Shown here one piece after another: positions 26,174 through 35,693 of a DNA stretch of 64,000 nt. Position 1 is the first letter of the stretch. The number at the start of each line of letters is the position of its first letter. Under the pieces are notes generated by a model. That model saw only the letters and a program-made list of their open reading frames with translations. It was not told the origin of the DNA and did not search any database. The position numbers and the translations under genes are program-made. Source of the DNA: Azospirillum brasilense (GTDB lineage Bacteria; Pseudomonadota; Alphaproteobacteria; Azospirillales; Azospirillaceae); assembly GCF_008365405.1 (NCBI RefSeq), contig NZ_QOKV01000003.1:307177-371176 (forward strand), in the 5' to 3' direction.

Positions 26174-26491
26174 TCAATACGGCGTCCGCAAGACCCCTTC
26201 GGACAGGGCCGCTCCGTGGAGAATGCGCAGAACCCTCAGCGCATCCGGCCCCTGGCGGCGGTAGTAGATCAGGTAACGGCCATACCCGCCGACGGGCCAC
26301 GCCCGTATGCCGCGAAGCGCCGGATTTCGCCAAAGCCGGGTCGATCCAATGTCGGGGTGCTCGGCGATCCGCGCGAAACTACGCTCGACGGCGGTCAAAA
26401 AGCGTTCGGCGGCCGCCTCATCCCGCAGGCCGATGTACGTATAATGGTCGAGAATATCCTTCCGCGCGCGTGGGCTCGGAAGGATGCGCAT
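26174..26491 (-). CDS. RelE/ParE-family toxin
   Basis: A 105-aa protein, MRILPSPRARKDILDHYTYI. It has the ParE layout: N-terminal helix pair (DILDHYTYIGLRDEAAAERF), then GSTRLWRNPALRGIRAWPVGGYGRYLIYYRR, then VLRILHGA. ParE toxins poison gyrase, whereas RelE toxins cut mRNA. The lack of RelE catalytic residues and the length favour ParE. It begins 5 nt after its antitoxin. The start at 26491 puts the fold at the N-terminus. Confidence 0.85.
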   Translation of the reverse strand: MRILPSPRARKDILDHYTYIGLRDEAAAERFLTAVERSFARIAEHPDIGSTRLWRNPALRGIRAWPVGGYGRYLIYYRRQGPDALRVLRILHGAALSEGVLRTPY

Positions 26492-26496
26492 GGCGT

Positions 26497-26739
26497 TCAG
26501 ATGTTTTTGCGGGTTGCGGCCAGCGCGGCCCGGCATTCGGCCCGCATCGCCTCGGCATCCCACTCTCCGCCGTCTCCTTCAAGCCCTTTCAACAAGGCGC
26601 CTTCCAGCGCTTCGTCGGATGCATCGCGGGCATCGGCGGCGATGAGATGGGCAAGATAGGAGGCCACATCCTGGAAGCCGGCTTCGCTGGCGCGGCGTTC
26701 AGCCATCTGTTCGATGTTGCGCGGCAGAATAACGCTCAT
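26497..26739 (-). CDS. ParD-like antitoxin
   Basis: An 80-aa protein. Residues 1-35 resemble a ribbon-helix-helix DNA-binding half (MSVILPRNIEQMAERRASEA, FQDVASYLAHLI), and the acidic C-terminal half would wrap the toxin. It is upstream of the toxin with a 5-nt gap, the usual order, and probably represses the pair. A plain type II module in an otherwise core region. Confidence 0.8.
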   Translation of the reverse strand: MSVILPRNIEQMAERRASEAGFQDVASYLAHLIAADARDASDEALEGALLKGLEGDGGEWDAEAMRAECRAALAATRKNI

Positions 26740-26833
26740 GCCCGTCTCCTTCGCTCGGTTCAGGATAACAGCCGATTCCCGGAACGGGCAACGTCCGCGC
26801 TGGTGGCCCAGTGGAAAGAAACCCGGTGGAAAG

Positions 26834-26863
26834 AAAAAAGCCGGAACCCTTGCGGGTCCCGGC
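26834..26863 (-). terminator. Terminator of the Old Yellow Enzyme gene
   Basis: Read on the minus strand, GCCGGGACCC-GCAA-GGGTTCCGGC forms a 10-bp stem with one G-T pair and is followed by six T residues, 45 bp past the stop at 26908. Confidence 0.85.
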
Positions 26864-26907
26864 CTTGAGGTGCGGGGATCGGGGGCAATCCCCGCGGGGG
26901 AGAGGGA

Positions 26908-28011
26908 TCAGGCGTCGGCCGTTTCAAGCGCCGGATAGTCGGTGTAGCCGTGGGCGTCGCCGCCGTAGTAGCTGGTCTTGTCCGGCGTGTTCAGCGCCGC
27001 GTTGCGGCGGAAGCGCTCCGGCAGGTCCGGGTTGGCGATGAAGGGCTCGCCGAAGCTCACCGCGTCCGCCGCGCCGGCGGCGATGGCCGCCTCGGCTTGC
27101 TCCTTGCTGTAGCCGCCGTTGATGATGAAGGGGCCCTTGAAGATCCGGCGGAGTTCCGCCGCGAGGTGCGGGGCGCCTTCCGGCGGGGCCATGTGGTGGC
27201 CCGGCTGGCCTTCGATGACGTGCAGGAAGGCGAGGCCGAAGGGGTTCAGCGCCTCGGTGACGTGGGTGTAGAGCGCCCGCGGGTCGCTGTCCGCCATGTC
27301 GTTGAAGGTGCCGGTCGGCGACAGCCGGACGCCGACCCGGCCGGGGCCGACGGCGGTGGTCACCGCGTCCAGGATCTCCAGCAGGAAGCGCGCCCGGTTC
27401 TCCACGCCGCCGCCGTAGCGGTCGGTGCGCTTGTTGCTGCGGTCGCGCAGGAACTGGTCGATCAGATAGCCGTTGGCGCCGTGGATCTCCACCCCGTCCA
27501 GCCCGGCGTCGAACACCGCGCGCTTGGCGGCGTCGGCGAAGGCCTTGACCAGACCGGGGATCTCGTCGGTCTCCAGGGCGCGCGGGGTGGGGAAGGGCAG
27601 CAGGCCCTTGCTGGTGTAGGACTCACCGGCGGCGGCGATCGCCGAAGGGGCGACCGGCAGGGCGCCGTTCGGCTGGAATTCCGTGTGGGAGATGCGGCCG
27701 ACGTGCCAGAGCTGCGCGGCGATCAGCCCGCCCTTGGCGTGGACCTCCTCCGCGATGCGGCGCCAGGCGAGCGTCTGCGCGTCGGTGTGGAGGCCCGGCG
27801 TGCTGGGATAGCCCTGGGCGGTGGCCGAGACCTGAGTCGCCTCTGTGATGATGAGGCCGGCGGAGGCGCGCTGGCCGTAGTAGTCGGCCATCAGCTGGGT
27901 GGGAACGTTGCCCTCGCCCGCGCGGCTGCGGGTCATCGGCGCCATGATGACGCGGTTCGGCAGCTCCATGGAGCCAAGACGCAGCGGCGTGAACAGATCG
28001 GCGGTGGTCAT
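26908..28011 (-). CDS. Old Yellow Enzyme family alkene reductase
   Basis: A 367-aa FMN TIM-barrel enzyme: LFTPLRLGSMELPNRVIMAP at the start, HGANGYLIDQFL and SNKRTDRYGG in the middle, and the FMN phosphate loop SFGEPFIANPDLPERF near the end. These enzymes reduce the C=C bond of enals, maleimides or nitro compounds with NAD(P)H. The start at 28011 is the family N-terminus. An upstream extension is encoded by tandem repeats. It is divergent from a TetR gene with shared operators, so it is probably induced by an electrophile that releases TetR. Confidence 0.9.
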   Translation of the reverse strand: MTTADLFTPLRLGSMELPNRVIMAPMTRSRAGEGNVPTQLMADYYGQRASAGLIITEATQVSATAQGYPSTPGLHTDAQTLAWRRIAEEVHAKGGLIAAQLWHVGRISHTEFQPNGALPVAPSAIAAAGESYTSKGLLPFPTPRALETDEIPGLVKAFADAAKRAVFDAGLDGVEIHGANGYLIDQFLRDRSNKRTDRYGGGVENRARFLLEILDAVTTAVGPGRVGVRLSPTGTFNDMADSDPRALYTHVTEALNPFGLAFLHVIEGQPGHHMAPPEGAPHLAAELRRIFKGPFIINGGYSKEQAEAAIAAGAADAVSFGEPFIANPDLPERFRRNAALNTPDKTSYYGGDAHGYTDYPALETADA

Positions 28012-28050
28012 GATGCGGTTGCCCTCTCGATTCAAAAATCGGGTCCCATT

Positions 28051-28089
28051 TTGGGGCGTCCCAAGTTGGGGCGTCCCAAGTTGGGGTCC
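28051..28089. repeat. Tandem 15-bp palindromic repeat in the enzyme's leader
   Basis: TTGGGGCGTCCCAAG occurs twice head to tail (28051-28065, 28066-28080) and a third, broken copy follows. Each unit is itself a dyad, TTGGG-N4-CCCAA. It lies in the leader of the Old Yellow Enzyme gene. Confidence 0.75.
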
Positions 28090-28120
28090 GGGGTTCCGCG
28101 GGTTGGGCGGTGCCCGGTAT

Positions 28121-28136
28121 GTATGTGGGTACATAC
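28121..28136. promoter_or_regulatory. TetR operator 1
   Basis: GTATGTGGGTACATAC, arms GTATGT/ACATAC with a 4-bp centre. It has the same design as the site at 28163, exactly 42 bp (four turns) away. It sits near the start of the leftward enzyme transcript. Confidence 0.7.
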
Positions 28137-28162
28137 TTGCCAGCGCCATCCGGGCTTGTCAA

Positions 28163-28178
28163 GTATGCACGCGCATAC
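28163..28178. promoter_or_regulatory. TetR operator 2 within the TetR promoter
   Basis: GTATGCACGCGCATAC, arms GTATGC/GCATAC. It fills the spacer between TTGTCA (28156-28161) and TATTAT (28180-28185), a likely promoter for the rightward TetR gene. Binding would block the gene's own transcription. Confidence 0.7.
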
Positions 28179-28232
28179 CTATTATCATTTCAGCCGCCGC
28201 ACGGATCGGCGGCCAGTGAGAGGGCCTGCATC

Positions 28233-28916
28233 GTGGACAAGACCGACACCCCGGCGACCGCCCCGGCTGTTGACCCAGAGATTGACGGTGGCTGTTGCGC
28301 CGCTGGACCCGACGCGCCCGCGCGCAAGCGCGACCGTGAGGCGACCAAGGGCGTCCTTCTGGACGCGGCCAAGATGGTGTTCGCCGAGCGCGGCTTCGAC
28401 GCCGCGACCACGCGCGACATCGCCGGCCGCGCCGGCGTGAACGAGCAGTTGATCCAGCGTTACTTCTCGGGCAAGGCCGGCCTGCTGCTCGCCGTCGTGG
28501 AACGCTACGGGCGCGAGGAGGGGAGCGGCTGCGCCATGCCGCCGCCGGGCGACGATCTGGAGGAGGATCTGGCGGCCTTCCTGCTGCACCAGCTCCGCCA
28601 CGCCTGGAAGTGCCGCGACTTCACGCGGGTGATGCTGGCTCGCGCGCTGGTCGACCCGGACATAGCGAACGAGATGGCGCGCACCCTGTCGGAAAGCCGG
28701 ATCCCCTGCCTGCTCAGCCGGCTGGAGATCTTCCGCGAGCGCGGGGCCATCACGGCCGACGCCGATCTCGCCCATGTTGCGGCGGGCATTGCCACGCTCA
28801 GCTTCGGGCTGGGCTTCCTCGATCAGGTGGTGTTCGGGCGCTGCCCGGATCGCGTCAACGAGGTGGTGCGGACGCTCGCCCACACCATGGCCCACGGTCT
28901 CGCGCCGCGGGCCTGA
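28233..28916 (+). CDS. TetR-family transcription repressor
   Basis: A 227-aa protein. After a 35-residue unstructured start, the TetR helix-turn-helix spans about 36-85 (KGVLLDAAKMVFAERGFDAA, TRDIAGRAGVNEQLIQRYFS). The C-terminal half is a helical ligand/dimer domain. The GTG at 28233 has GAGAGGG about 10 nt upstream. It is divergent from the Old Yellow Enzyme gene, with two matching operators between them, so it probably controls both genes. The effector is unknown. CC at residues 21-22 could serve a redox or electrophile role, which is only a guess. Confidence 0.88.
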   Translation: MDKTDTPATAPAVDPEIDGGCCAAGPDAPARKRDREATKGVLLDAAKMVFAERGFDAATTRDIAGRAGVNEQLIQRYFSGKAGLLLAVVERYGREEGSGCAMPPPGDDLEEDLAAFLLHQLRHAWKCRDFTRVMLARALVDPDIANEMARTLSESRIPCLLSRLEIFRERGAITADADLAHVAAGIATLSFGLGFLDQVVFGRCPDRVNEVVRTLAHTMAHGLAPRA

Positions 28917-28922
28917 ACCACC

Positions 28923-29930
28923 TCAATCGGCGCGGCAGGCGGCGGCGCGGGCCTGCTCGGCCCGGTTCTGCTCGGCCCGGCTGTGTTCAGCGCGGGCCTC
29001 GGCGCGGGCGGCCCGGTGGGTGAACAGCGCGTCCGCCGAATAGAGCGCCAGGGCCACCCAGATGCAGCCGAAGGCCACCAGGTGCGAGGAGGTGAAGGCC
29101 TCGCCATAGACCGCGACACCCAGCAGGAGCTGCCCGGTCGGGCTGATGTATTGCAGGATGCCGATGGTCGACAGCTTCAGCCGGGCGGCGCCGACCATGA
29201 ACAGCACCAGCGGGATGGCGGTCACCGGGCCGGTCAGGATGATCAGCAGGTCGGTGCCCAGGCCGTGCGCGCCGAAACTCCCCAGCCCCTGGGCGTTCAG
29301 CCACAGCAGATAGGCGATGGCCGGCGGCACCAGCAGCACCGTTTCCACCAGCAGCCCGATCAGCGGGTCGATGGCCGCCTTCTTGCGCACCAGAGCGTAA
29401 ACGCCGAAGCTCAAGGCCAGCGACAGCGCCACCCAGGGAACCTCCCCATAGGACAGGACGAGGCTCAGGACGCCCGCCGCCGCGATCAGCACGGCGATGC
29501 CCTGCCGCTTCGACAGCCGCTCCTGAAGGAAGGCGATGCCCAGCAGGACGTTGATGATGGGGTTGATGTAATAGCCGAGACTCGATTGGACCATATGGCC
29601 GTTGTTCACGGCCCAGATGAAGATGGTCCAGTTGCTGCCGATCAGCGCGGTCGTCACCAGGAAGATGCCGAGGCGCCGCCAGCTTCCCACCCCGCGCACG
29701 ATGCCGGACAGGCCGCGCGTCGGCACCAGCCACAGCCCGACCAGCACCACCGTCCACAGCACCCGGTGGGCGACGACCTCCACCGCCCCGACGTTGCCGA
29801 GCTGCTTGAAGAAGACCGGCGCCAGCCCACCCCAGATCAGGAAGGCGGTCAGGGCGGCGGCGAAGCCCAGGGTGGCGGGGTTGCGCCCGTCGGCCTGCGG
29901 CAACAAGGAGGGGGAGGGAGTCTGGGCCAT
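28923..29930 (-). CDS. rarD: RarD/EamA-family transporter
   Basis: A 335-aa membrane protein with ten hydrophobic segments in two EamA halves. RarD features are FLIWGGLAPVFFKQL at the start, SNWTIFIWAVNNGHMVQSSL, and LQYISPTGQLLLGVAVYGE. RarD was named for an effect on chloramphenicol sensitivity; the substrate is not known. The last 30 residues are a low-complexity Arg/Ala/Glu tail (RAEARAEHSRAEQNRAEQ), encoded by short GGCCCGG-rich repeats. It converges with the TetR gene, 6 bp apart. Confidence 0.88.
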   Translation of the reverse strand: MAQTPSPSLLPQADGRNPATLGFAAALTAFLIWGGLAPVFFKQLGNVGAVEVVAHRVLWTVVLVGLWLVPTRGLSGIVRGVGSWRRLGIFLVTTALIGSNWTIFIWAVNNGHMVQSSLGYYINPIINVLLGIAFLQERLSKRQGIAVLIAAAGVLSLVLSYGEVPWVALSLALSFGVYALVRKKAAIDPLIGLLVETVLLVPPAIAYLLWLNAQGLGSFGAHGLGTDLLIILTGPVTAIPLVLFMVGAARLKLSTIGILQYISPTGQLLLGVAVYGEAFTSSHLVAFGCIWVALALYSADALFTHRAARAEARAEHSRAEQNRAEQARAAACRAD

Positions 29931-30030
29931 GACTCCCCTTTACCATGCCCAAGAAATGGGCGATAGGAACGCCCCCTCATGCCCGCACTGCGCGCCGGGA
30001 ATGCCGCAGTTCCCGCGGGGGTTTTCCCGC

Positions 30031-30465
30031 TCAGCCCCCTCCGCCGCCTGCGGTGCCGCCTCCGCTTCCGCTGCCGGTGGGGGCTCCGCTCCGCGGCATC
30101 GCACCGGACGACCCCGACGAGCCCCGGCCGATCGGGACGTTGGTACCGACACCCTCATTGCGGACCAGGGTGCGGGCCTCGCGCAGCCGGTCCACGCAGC
30201 CGTCCGGGTCGCCCTTGCCGGCGGCGGACCGCGCCTCGCCCAGCAGGCCGCGCAGCCGGTCCTTCTGCTCACCGGTCAGGGCGGTGTGGTTGCGCCCGCC
30301 GGCCACCACCTTGTCGCCCAGGAACAGGTCGGAGAAGCGGGACACCTCGTCCCGGCAGGCGGTCAGCCGCTCCTGCTTGGGCACCGTTCCGTCCTGGCTC
30401 TGCGCCAGAGCGGGAAGAGCCATCAGAGCCAGCAGCGCCGCCGCTGGAAACACGCGCCTGTCCAT
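30031..30465 (-). CDS. Exported hypothetical protein with Gly/Ser-rich tail
   Basis: A 144-aa protein with a signal peptide (MDRRVFPAAALLALMALPALA, cleavage before QSQDG). A helical middle holds two cysteines (ACRDEVSRFSD and GCVDRLREART) that could form a disulfide. A flexible tail of Gly and Ser ends GSGSGGGTAGGGGG. AAGGAGG 7 nt before the start is an ideal ribosome site. I do not recognise the family. It is likely periplasmic. Confidence 0.7.
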   Translation of the reverse strand: MDRRVFPAAALLALMALPALAQSQDGTVPKQERLTACRDEVSRFSDLFLGDKVVAGGRNHTALTGEQKDRLRGLLGEARSAAGKGDPDGCVDRLREARTLVRNEGVGTNVPIGRGSSGSSGAMPRSGAPTGSGSGGGTAGGGGG

Positions 30466-30562
30466 GACCGGGCCTCCTTGTCCGTGTCTTCTCCGTGCCG
30501 ACACCTCCGCGGAATCGTCGATGGGAAAACAAGGGTGGCCCGCTGCCTGTTCCGCCAAAGGA

Positions 30563-30590
30563 AAAGGGCCCCGCGGTGGCGGAGCCCTTT
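30563..30590 (-). terminator. Probable grxD terminator
   Basis: AAAGGGC-x-CCGC pairs with GCGG-x-GCCCTTT around a GGTG loop, and on the minus strand it ends in TTTT, 29 bp after the grxD stop. Confidence 0.65.
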
Positions 30591-30618
30591 GTCACACGTC
30601 TGCGGCGCGGATGGCCGA

Positions 30619-30960
30619 TCAGGCGTTGGCGCCCGTCGCGACGCCCTTGTCGGCCAGCAGCGACTGCAGCTCGCCCGACTCGTACATCTCGCGCACGATG
30701 TCGCAGCCGCCGACCAGCTCGCCCTTGACGTAGAGCTGCGGGAAGGTCGGCCAGTTCGAGTAGTCCTTCAGCCCCTGGCGCAGGCCCGGGTCCTCCAGGA
30801 TGTTGATGCCCTTGAACTTCACGCCGACGGTGCTCAGCACCTGGACGACGGCGGCGGAGAAGCCGCACTGCGGGAAGACGGGCGTGCCCTTCATGTACAG
30901 CACGACATCGTTGCCCTTGATGTCCTGCTCGATGCGATCCTTGACGTTCTGGTCAACCAT
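30619..30960 (-). CDS. grxD: Monothiol glutaredoxin, Grx4/Grx5 type
   Basis: A 113-aa glutaredoxin with the C32-G-F-S35 active site in KGTPVFPQCGFSAAV, and the GSH-binding TFPQLYVKGELVGGCDIV. CGFS glutaredoxins bind a [2Fe-2S] cluster through glutathione and pass it on or sense iron status, often with a BolA partner. The bolA-like gene lies just upstream on the same strand, so the two probably act together. The purL-bolA-grxD order is common in alphaproteobacteria. Confidence 0.94.
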   Translation of the reverse strand: MVDQNVKDRIEQDIKGNDVVLYMKGTPVFPQCGFSAAVVQVLSTVGVKFKGINILEDPGLRQGLKDYSNWPTFPQLYVKGELVGGCDIVREMYESGELQSLLADKGVATGANA

Positions 30961-31021
30961 GTCTCTTGGCCTTCTTACGATGTGGTCGTGTCTTGCGGGG
31001 GTGTCTTGCGGGGACGCCGTC

Positions 31022-31261
31022 CTACACGCCTTCCGGCACGGCGGTGGTCAGGGCCAGGGCGTGCAGCTCCCCGCCCATCCGGCCCTGGAGGGCGGCGTAG
31101 ACCATCTGGTGCTGCTGCACGCGCGACTTGCCCTTGAAGGCGGCGGAGGTCACCAGCGCGGCGTAATGGTCGCCGTCGCCGCGCAGGTCGGCGATCTCCA
31201 CCGTCGCGTCCGGGATGCCTTCCCTGATGAGCTTCTCGATCACCGCGGCTTCCATCGCCAT
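31022..31261 (-). CDS. bolA: BolA-family protein
   Basis: A 79-aa protein with the BolA fold: a KLIREGIPDATVEIADLRGD strand-helix start and the invariant-His region GKSRVQQHQMVYAALQG. BolA proteins bind CGFS glutaredoxins to coordinate an Fe-S cluster, and grxD is the next gene. The start is uncertain. ATG 31261 has AGGA 9 nt upstream, while ATG 31270 is 3 codons earlier with a poorer site. Confidence 0.88.
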   Translation of the reverse strand: MAMEAAVIEKLIREGIPDATVEIADLRGDGDHYAALVTSAAFKGKSRVQQHQMVYAALQGRMGGELHALALTTAVPEGV

Positions 31262-31375
31262 GGCCGTCATCCTGTTCCGTCAAACCCTGCCCATGCGGGC
31301 GCTGCCCGTATAATTAGGCGGAGCGGCGGGGTTTGTCACCGGAGAAGCGACGACATTCCGCGGTGCGAAGCACTC

Positions 31376-31487
31376 GCCCCCTCCCTAGCCCTCCCCCGCT
31401 TACGCAGGGGAGGGGACCAAATTCCCTCTCCTGCGAAGCGGGGGAGGGAAGGGGCCCGCGGCGTGAGCCGTGGGAAGGGTGGGGGCA
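31376..31487. repeat. Dispersed palindromic repeat, copy 4 (subfamily A)
   Basis: Nearly identical to the copy at 10571: CCCTCCCCCGCTTACGCAGG, CTGCGAAGCGGGGGAGGG, GGCCCGCGGCGTGAGCCGTGGG, then GGGTGGGGGC. It lies between purL and bolA, just beyond the purL terminator. Confidence 0.85.
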
Positions 31488-31500
31488 ACACCGACGCTCT

Positions 31501-31532
31501 AAAACGAAAAGGCCGGGCGTCGGCCCGGCCTT
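31501..31532 (-). terminator. purL terminator
   Basis: AAGGCCGGG-CGTCGG-CCCGGCCTT on the plus strand. Read on the minus strand, the stem is followed by TTTTCGTTTT, 30 bp after the purL stop. Confidence 0.88.
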
Positions 31533-31561
31533 CCGTTCCTCAAGCCCTCAACCGCGTCCGC

Positions 31562-33774
<2,213 letters not shown>

Positions 33775-33778
<4 letters not shown>

Positions 33779-34464
33779 GACAGGGCCTCCACCAGACCAT
33801 CGAACATGGGCTTGCCGTCGGTGTTGCCATGGAAGGCGGACACCGCGTCCTCGGGGTGCGGCATCAGGCCGAGCACGGTGCGCTTGGCGTTGAAAATGCC
33901 GGCGATGCCGTCCAGCGAACCGTTCGGATTCCACAGCGGATCGTCGCGGCCCTCGTCGCTGACGTAGCGGAAGGCCACCTGGCCCTCGCCGTCCAGCCGC
34001 TTCACCATTTCCGCGTCGGTCCAGTAGTTGCCGTCGCCGTGCGCCACGGGATAACGGACGATCTGGCCCTTGCGGTACTTGGCCGTGAAGGGGCTGTCCG
34101 TGTTCTCCACCCGCAGATGCACGGTGCGGCAGATGAACTTCAGCTTGGCGTTGCGCATCAGCGCGCCGGGCAGCAGCCCCGCCTCGGTGATGATCTGGAA
34201 GCCGTTGCAGATGCCGAGCACCCGCACGCCCTGATCGGCCCGCGCCTTGACCTCGCGCATGATCGGCGAGTGCGCCGCCATGGCGCCGGAGCGCAGATAG
34301 TCGCCATAGGAGAAGCCGCCCGGCACGAGGATGAGATCGACCTTGGGCAGTTCGGTGTCGCGGTGCCAGACCAGATGCGGCTTGGTTCCGCTGGCGGCCT
34401 CCAGCGCGGCGACGGCGTCGCGTTCGCGGTTGGAGCCGGGGAAAACGATGACGGCGGCCTTCAT
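33775..34464 (-). CDS. purQ: Phosphoribosylformylglycinamidine synthase subunit PurQ (glutaminase)
   Basis: A 229-aa class I glutamine amidotransferase with nucleophile C86 in [15 protein letters not shown], and a catalytic His/Glu pair in [11 protein letters not shown]. It supplies ammonia to PurL. In relatives purS sits right before purQ, but here purS is 3.8 kb away on the other side of four unrelated genes. Confidence 0.96.
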
Positions 34465-34567
34465 GGGGCTTGGAAAATCCGGCGTCGTGGGGGGAACGGT
34501 TCGAGGCCGGACACTAAAGGCCCCGCCCCGCCAAAGCAAGGGCGAGGACCCGTTCCGCAAAGGGAAA

Positions 34568-34708
34568 CCCCTCTCCCGCCCCGGGAGAGGGAGGGGCCCG
34601 CCGCTTGCGGCGGGAGGGTGAGGGTCCGGCAACGGGCGGGCGCATCGACCTTCGCAGGACCCTCACCCGCCCGCTGCGCGGGCACCCTCTCCCGGGGCGG
34701 GAGAGGGA
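34568..34708. repeat. Dispersed palindromic repeat, copy 5 (subfamily B)
   Basis: About 141 bp with inverted ends CCTCTCCCGCCCCGGGAGAG and CCCTCTCCCGGGGCGGGAGA, like the copy at 13653. The inner part has GGGAGGGTGAGGGTCC and GACCCTCACCCGCCCGC. Its right part encodes the C-terminus of the LysR protein. Confidence 0.85.
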
Positions 34709-35592
34709 TTGCCGGACGTCATGGCCTGTTCGCGCAGCCAGTCGGGGAAGGCCGGCGCCTCGGTGTGGCCGCGCTGGCGGCTTTCCAGCAGGTAGTAATG
34801 GCCGGACACCACTCCCTCGGCCCCCAGCGGGGCGGTCAGCCGGCCGGTTTCCAGCGGGCGTTCCACGAACAGCCGCGGCACGATGGCGACGCCCAGCCCG
34901 TCCTCCGCCGCCTGGATGGCGAAGTAGGTGTGGTCGACCTCCATCCGGTTGCGGAAGGCGTCCAGTTCCAGCCCGTGGGCCGTGCTCCAGGCCGGCAGCA
35001 GGTCGGCGCGGGCGCGGATGGTGATGACCGTCCGCCGGGTCAGGTCGGCGGGGCTGCGCAGCGTCTCCAGCCCCGGCAGGGACGGGCTGCACACCGGCAC
35101 GCAATGCTCGCGCATCAGGGGCAGCGGCTTCAGCCCGGCGAAATGGGCGGGGTCGCGGCGGATGGCGTAGTCGAAGGGACGGCCGATGTCGATCGGGCCG
35201 GGGGCGGTGGACAGCGACACCGCCAGCTCCGGGAAGCGCTGCTGGAACAAGGGCAGGCGCGGCAGCAGCCAGTGCATGGCGAAGGTCGGGATGCAGTCCA
35301 CCCGCAGCGTCCGCCGCCCGTCGCCGTCGAGCAGCGTGTCGGTCGCCTGCTGGATCTCGGTGAACAGGTCGGCGATGCGGGTGAAGTAGCGCGCCCCGGC
35401 CTCGGTCAGCCGGACCTGCCGCTGGCTGCGGTCGAACAAAGGGATGCCGAGGAAGAGTTCCAGGCTGCGGATCTGCCGGCTGACCGCGCCGGGGGTGACG
35501 TTCAACTCCTCCGCGGCGAGGCGGAAGCTGGAATGGCGGGCGGCGGCGACGAAGGCCCGCAGGGCGTTCAGCGGAGGAAGGCGGGACGGCAT
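34663..35592 (-). CDS. LysR-family transcription regulator, GcvA-like
   Basis: A 309-aa LysR protein. The helix-turn-helix is at about 5-60 (LPPLNALRAFVAAARHSSFR, AAEELNVTPGAVSRQIRSLE), followed by the periplasmic-binding-like effector domain. The PSRLPPLNALRAF opening is the GcvA-type pattern and supports ATG 35592 over a GTG 6 codons earlier. The last 15 or so residues ([14 protein letters not shown]) come from a palindromic repeat, so the natural end of the protein has been replaced or extended. It is divergent from the MFS gene, which is its likely target. Confidence 0.88.
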   Translation of the reverse strand: MPSRLPPLNALRAFVAAARHSSFRLAAEELNVTPGAVSRQIRSLELFLGIPLFDRSQRQVRLTEAGARYFTRIADLFTEIQQATDTLLDGDGRRTLRVDCIPTFAMHWLLPRLPLFQQRFPELAVSLSTAPGPIDIGRPFDYAIRRDPAHFAGLKPLPLMREHCVPVCSPSLPGLETLRSPADLTRRTVITIRARADLLPAWSTAHGLELDAFRNRMEVDHTYFAIQAAEDGLGVAIVPRLFVERPLETGRLTAPLGAEGVVSGHYYLLESRQRGHTEAPAFPDWLREQAMTSGNPSPAPGEGARAAGG

Positions 35593-35693
35593 CCGTTGAG
35601 TTTTTCTCACCGGTCGACGGAAGACAAGTCGTTTGTCGGTGTCCGACCGGCTGGCTAGGGTGCCTGCCGCTTTCCGTGGTCCCCTGGTCCGTC

